The notes under the pieces: generated by a model
Told to the model about the DNA's origin: nothing
Databases searched by the model: none
The model's input: only the letters and a program-made list of their open reading frames with translations
Shown: positions 60,024 to 64,000 of the stretch, piece by piece
Layout of the letters: each line of letters begins with the position of its first letter
How positions within the stretch are numbered: the first letter of the stretch is position 1
Assembly (NCBI GenBank): GCA_026119935.1
Contig: JALRMH010000022.1
Coordinates: forward strand, 496,001 to 560,000
Length of the DNA: 64,000 nt
Origin: Endothia cerciana
Taxonomy: Eukaryota > Ascomycota > Sordariomycetes > Diaporthales > Cryphonectriaceae
Direction of reading: 5' to 3'
Made by a program: the position numbers and the translations under genes

Positions 60024-60510
60024 CATCGTACGCATTACGGCAAGACGGCTTGCGGCTCTATTCGAAGAGCTCATCCCCAAGACACCAAACTTACTCGGCG
60101 CTTATTGGAAGAAGAACGTCTGAGATTGCGGAGAGAGCTCGCAGTCAACAGCCGCGGGCTCCCTCGCAATGGATTTTCTCCGAGTATACGGGTGCCGATG
60201 CAACGTCTCTTTGGGCGGCTGCTACCTCTAGCCTCACTGCTCTTCCAACACATCTCCTGCCCTGCATGCTTGCTCGAGCCTGGAGCGACGCAGACGCGAC
60301 GTCGTTGTGGGTTGAGGCTGTGGCGGAGCGAAGGCGACAGACATATCATGGAGCGTCTTGAAAGGTGCTGCGTCCTCCGCGGCGGCCCAACAGGACATAC
60401 CGAGGGACCAGCCTGCACGATGGGATGCTAGTGCCCGCTCTTGGCTAAGGACCGCGGACAACATCAAGACTCGCGAGAGAAGGCAGTTCCTCCTCATCTG
60501 AGATGTATGC
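60024..60510 (+). pseudogene. Frameshifted member of a fungal hypothetical-protein family
   Basis: Consecutive protein-like blocks lie in different plus-strand frames. RRLAALFEELIPKTPNLLGAY is in one frame (about 60036-60096). After a one-base shift near 60100 come GRRTSEIAERARSQQPRAP, EYTGADATSLWAAATS and HLLPCMLARAWSDADATSLW, up to about 60340. A further shift near 60350 leads to GAASSAAAQQDIPRDQPARW and ADNIKTRERRQFLLI. The blocks resemble, from memory, a repeated Sordariomycete family of unknown function found in many copies per genome. No start codon or continuous frame exists, so this copy is almost certainly nonfunctional, unless sequencing errors caused the shifts. Confidence 0.55.
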
Positions 60511-61395
60511 ACTGCTCAGCAAAGATGGGGCTATAATTTCGGCGGATGTTCTAATGTACCCACTCAGCAATATTATATGGACGAAGATCTACACCCTAAG
60601 ATGGACAGATAACAAGTTCGATGTCACTTGTCCTCTTGAAGAGGTCCGATTGGGGCCCCGAGATTAGTGCTCCTGGTTTGCACTATGCATTATCATGTTG
60701 TCTGAAACGGGCCGGGGTGGTCTATACAGCACGATCGATTTGAATCAAATGATAGGCCTAGGCATAGCGGTGAGCGACTCCATCTATATTCCTGAAGTGG
60801 TTTGTTCAACCTTTTGTTGCAGCCCTTTATATCGGCTTACTTCACGGCCCAGATGTGTTTGGCAGCAACTGATGTTCAGTAGTATCTCAAAGACCCTGCT
60901 AAGCATGTGATGCCACATCAATTTCGGAGGATGCTGGGAAACCTTGGTAGAGCGGGCCTAACCATACTTACCTGCCCTCGACCTGAACCTCGCGATATCA
61001 CTACAAGTTTTTGGACTCCCCATGTTTTCTCAGGAACCAAAAAAAGACTCCTTTGCCTCGACTTTGTTGCAACTCAGTTTCACCGACTGGTCGATGCCAC
61101 TTTTCCACCAAGGTGCAATAGGGCAAAGAGGCTCAGACGTTGTCCATGTGGAGGCAGCCGTGTCCGTTTGAGACTCGGGACGTTGGGTAGCTGGTATTGA
61201 CAACACTACCGGAAATAGACCAGAACCCACCTCCGTCGCCTCATGGAAGTATGTCTCGTTCCCTGCCGAAACGTGATTAAAAACACGGGTGCACACTGGG
61301 CTACGGAGCGGAAGAAAATGTTGTACATACAATTCGAAACCCGAGCCTTCGAATGTGTACCGGATCACTTACTTCGACTTTACAGCGTACATTCG
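60511..61395. other. Intergenic region, no gene seen
   Basis: Short frames only, without domains, between the two frameshifted genes. Confidence 0.45.
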
Positions 61396-63367
61396 TCAGC
61401 TAATGTCCTTCTCATTCCTCCCTAAATTATACTTAACTCTTTTTTTTGGTTTTTTTTTTTTTTTCTTTTTTGGTTTTAAGAAAAAAGATTTAGTTTCAAG
61501 CGTAATCGATACCTTATCCTCATGATAATGTGATCCCTTTAACCGCTGATTCATCCGGTGATACCTCGGCACCCTCTCCGCTAGGGTTCTCGCCGGTCCC
61601 TCATCCGCCGACCGCTCTACCGACCCTACAAACCTCTCCCCTAACACCTCCCGCTCGAGCCACGGTTCCAGGTCTGTAAAAGTGCCCAAGCGGAACCGCA
61701 CGCTCCCCAGCCCACTAAGCACCGCGCACACTGTTTCCACTACATCGACATATAGATCGAACGTCCAGCGGAAGCGCTCCTCATTCTCCTCGTCCATATC
61801 GGCGATGAACAGCTCCGCGTACGTGTACGTGGCGCGCAGGTCGAGCTCCAGCTCGAGCCCTGGCAAGCGAGTGCGGCTGACCAGAAGGGCGAGCACGGCG
61901 CGGAAGTCGGAGCGATACGAGTCCGCCCCGGCGGGCGGCGGGCCGGGCTGCTCGCCTGCCCCGGGGGGATAGTGCAGGTTGGCGATATGGCGTAGTTGCC
62001 AGGCTGGGTGGCCCCGGGCCGGGGCGTGGCCAAACCAGTAGTAGCACTGGGCGAGAGTGAGGGCGAGAATCAGGTGGCGTAGGGAAGGCAGGGCGGCGGG
62101 CGGGAGGAAGCGTAGGGTGAGGCCGAGGTTGTCGTGGGGCAGGGTGAAGTGGGCTTTGGGGTAGAATGCTTCCACAGCGGCGCGGTGCATATCGCGGTTG
62201 ACGCGGAGGAGGGCAAGTCGGGAGGAAGCGGCAGGAGCATTTCGGGGCGAAGGAGGCGTAGACACTGGCACAGCAGCTGTGTTGTCTGGGTTAGCTGTCT
62301 TGACGGGCGCGAAGGTGGAGCAGGGAAGGGAACGGGATTGACCAGTCCAGGAAGGGGTCTGTGCACACACAGCAGCACTCCCTCCTACGGCGTGTTGATA
62401 CGTCGAAGACGTTCCCCTTGAGAAGCCGGCCGTTCACTATGTGTAGCCGTTCGAGACGGTGATCGTAACCGGCGGATTCCGGCGGGCCCAGGTGGGTGTA
62501 TTGCAGGATTCGCAGTTTGAGTTGCCATGGGAGTCGGCCGAAAGGGAAGAGCCTGGTGTTCTGAGATACCTCGTCTTTCGTTGGAGTCAGTGCCGTCTCG
62601 CGGGCAATCCTCGCCAGGTTTTCCTCTTTCGCGCTGCGGCCTAGCGAATGGTGCACGAGTTGAGCCGGGGCAGATATTTCGTGAGCGGATCCAGGAGGCA
62701 GGACGTGATATAGCCGTCGTCGCCGGGATCGACGTCACATATTAGGGTCAGATCTGTTTCTCCAGGCCGACGCCCGGACCCAAGACGGCGGCAGACGTGC
62801 TCCCATTTCTCAAGCATACGCAGACCATCAGGAGATGAGCGCGAGAGGACGGGATCGCTGCCGCTTGTGTCCGTCCCGCAGAGGCGGCACTTGTCTCGCG
62901 GCGCTCTGTTGTCCGAGACCACGCCGCCGTGGCCCCAGGGGCAGGGCCAGCAGTTGAGACGGACGACCAAGCTGGTCATGCGGGCGAGGTGGGCAGCCGG
63001 GATGCCTGCCAGCAGCGGCGCGAGCATGTCCGGGCGGCCATGGCGGGCACGCACGACGAAGTGGTTGGTCCGCAGCAGTACGTCGAGCGCCTCGTCGCGC
63101 ACCTGGCGGCACACCAGCAGCAGCTCGAGTGGCAAGCGCGGACACGCGCATAGGCGGGCGCCGGGTTCAAAGGAAGAGACGAAGCCGTCGAGACGGCGCA
63201 GGTGCCAACAGCTGAATCAGAACCTGCCCGTCCCCGCCTCGCTCCCTCTGGGACCTCTGTCCAGAAGGTCGGTGGGACAGGGCCGACCTAGCCCCGAACA
63301 ACGCGTAGGTCGAACGTCGCGCCCGTTCGGGCAGGTCCAAGAATGTGAGGGCTGGAACTTGCTCCAT
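61396..63367 (-). pseudogene. F-box-like fungal multicopy family gene, frameshifted
   Basis: Blocks on the minus strand follow the order of a common fungal family with two F-box-like leucine motifs. VPALTFLDLPERARRSTYAL (start ATG 63367) is followed, probably after a 76-nt intron ending at 63213, by SCWHLRRLDGF. Next come LPLELLLVCRQVRDEALDVL and LLAGIPAAHLARMTSLVVRL, up to YLPRLNSCTIR and a stop at 62641. One base out of frame the text resumes LGRSAKEENLARIARETAL and FPFGRLPWQLKLRILQYTHL. Near 62325 a second shift leads to the last 300 residues (FLPPAALPSLRHLILALTLA, ELELDLRATYTYAELFIAD). The tail runs into Lys-rich sequence encoded by a poly-T tract at 61438-61475 of the plus strand. A one-base loss at about 62641 and another change near 62325 explain the breaks. 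Function is unknown. Confidence 0.55.
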
Positions 63368-64000
63368 CCATGGCTGTATTGTGTCGCAGTAGTCGGTTTT
63401 CCTCGTGTCAAGCTTATACAGTGGGAGGGTTGGGGACACCGTATCGCCCAAGGACGCTGGTATACTGAACAGCTTTACATACTGGTCACGCCAGGCCAAG
63501 GTCCCCTTTTTTTTTTTCCAGACAGAACAATAATAATGCAATCCACGATGCCATCAATTTCGGCGTTTTCTGCGGTCGGAACTACTGCAGTATTGGCTGA
63601 AAGGGCTCTGCGCAGGTCAGACCATGCCTTTAAATACCGGATGTATCATTTACGGTATAATGCTGACCCCCCAACTCAGAAAGTTCCGTGCCCCACATCT
63701 CGGTACTTACTGATATCTGCAAAAGTAGTGGATTCATCACTCGAAGCCTGGTCAGCCCAATAGCCTCCTCACCTTTGATACATGCGCCCGCTAACTGTAT
63801 GAATACATACGAATGACCAGTTAGTTCGTTATACTGGTTCGTGTTGGCTTCCCCCCTTGCACTGCCTCCGCAGCCTGAGACAGTATTCGTGGCCTTGCCG
63901 TCAGTCATGACCACGGCCTAAGCTCAGCTTCTCCTCGCCGTGTAAGCCTGAATTGTTCGGACCGGTGCCCCTTGGCTTCAATCAACCAACCCGGTATTAG
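63368..64000. other. Region to the right edge, no gene seen
   Basis: A poly-T stretch at about 63506-63520 and short frames only. The window edge cuts the region, so a gene beginning beyond 64000 cannot be excluded. Confidence 0.4.

Overview
This window is nuclear DNA of a filamentous ascomycete (Pezizomycotina, most likely a Sordariomycete). Most genes carry short introns of about 50-190 nt with GTRNGY donors and YAG acceptors. The protein families are fungal: an Egh16/GAS1-type secreted protein, GH12, GH92, a cellobiose-dehydrogenase-like GMC oxidoreductase and fungal MFS porters. A decayed pogo/Fot1 DNA transposon is also typical. No operons, bacterial ribosome sites or CRISPR arrays are seen. 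Exon structures were built by hand from splice motifs, reading frame and family conservation, so they are predictions.

Layout. 1-4.5 kb: a secreted Egh16/GAS1-like gene and an unresolved unknown gene. 4.5-8 kb: no supported gene. 8-17 kb: a GC-rich housekeeping block with a sugar porter, the DEAD-box helicase DBP3, the ER flippase RFT1 and an acyltransferase-3 membrane protein. 17-24.8 kb: a GC-rich stretch of nearly 8 kb with no supported gene, many C/G homopolymers, a polypyrimidine tract and a long GAA microsatellite. 24.8-34.3 kb: a secreted protein of unknown function, a six-exon GH92 alpha-mannosidase, a GH12 glucanase, an intronless NtaA/SnaA-type FMN monooxygenase and an MFS transporter. 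35.9-36.4 kb: a small conserved-looking protein. 37.8-39.3 kb: a 1,467-bp pogo/Fot1 remnant with perfect 48-bp inverted repeats and a TA duplication, followed by gene-poor DNA. 42.4-47.6 kb: a CDH-like GMC oxidoreductase, a damaged GH43-like gene and a degenerate tRNA-Glu-like sequence. 48.4-52.3 kb: a Rossmann-fold protein and an SV2/SVOP-like MFS transporter. 53.3-59.1 kb: core eukaryotic genes ISU1, UBP14 and MAD2. 60-63.4 kb: two frameshifted members of what look like fungal multicopy families.

Functional picture. Conserved housekeeping genes (RNA helicase, N-glycosylation, Fe-S assembly, ubiquitin recycling, spindle checkpoint) alternate with an accessory set for carbohydrate attack and nutrient uptake (GH12, GH92, GH43-like, CDH-like flavoprotein, three MFS porters, Egh16-like). 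This suggests a plant- or litter-associated life style, but no gene here proves pathogenicity. No complete secondary-metabolite cluster (PKS, NRPS or terpene core enzyme) was found. The most distinctive structures are the transposon remnant with duplicated binding-site-like motifs in its ends, the large gene-free GC-rich block, the enlarged linker in MAD2, and the monooxygenase/transporter pair.
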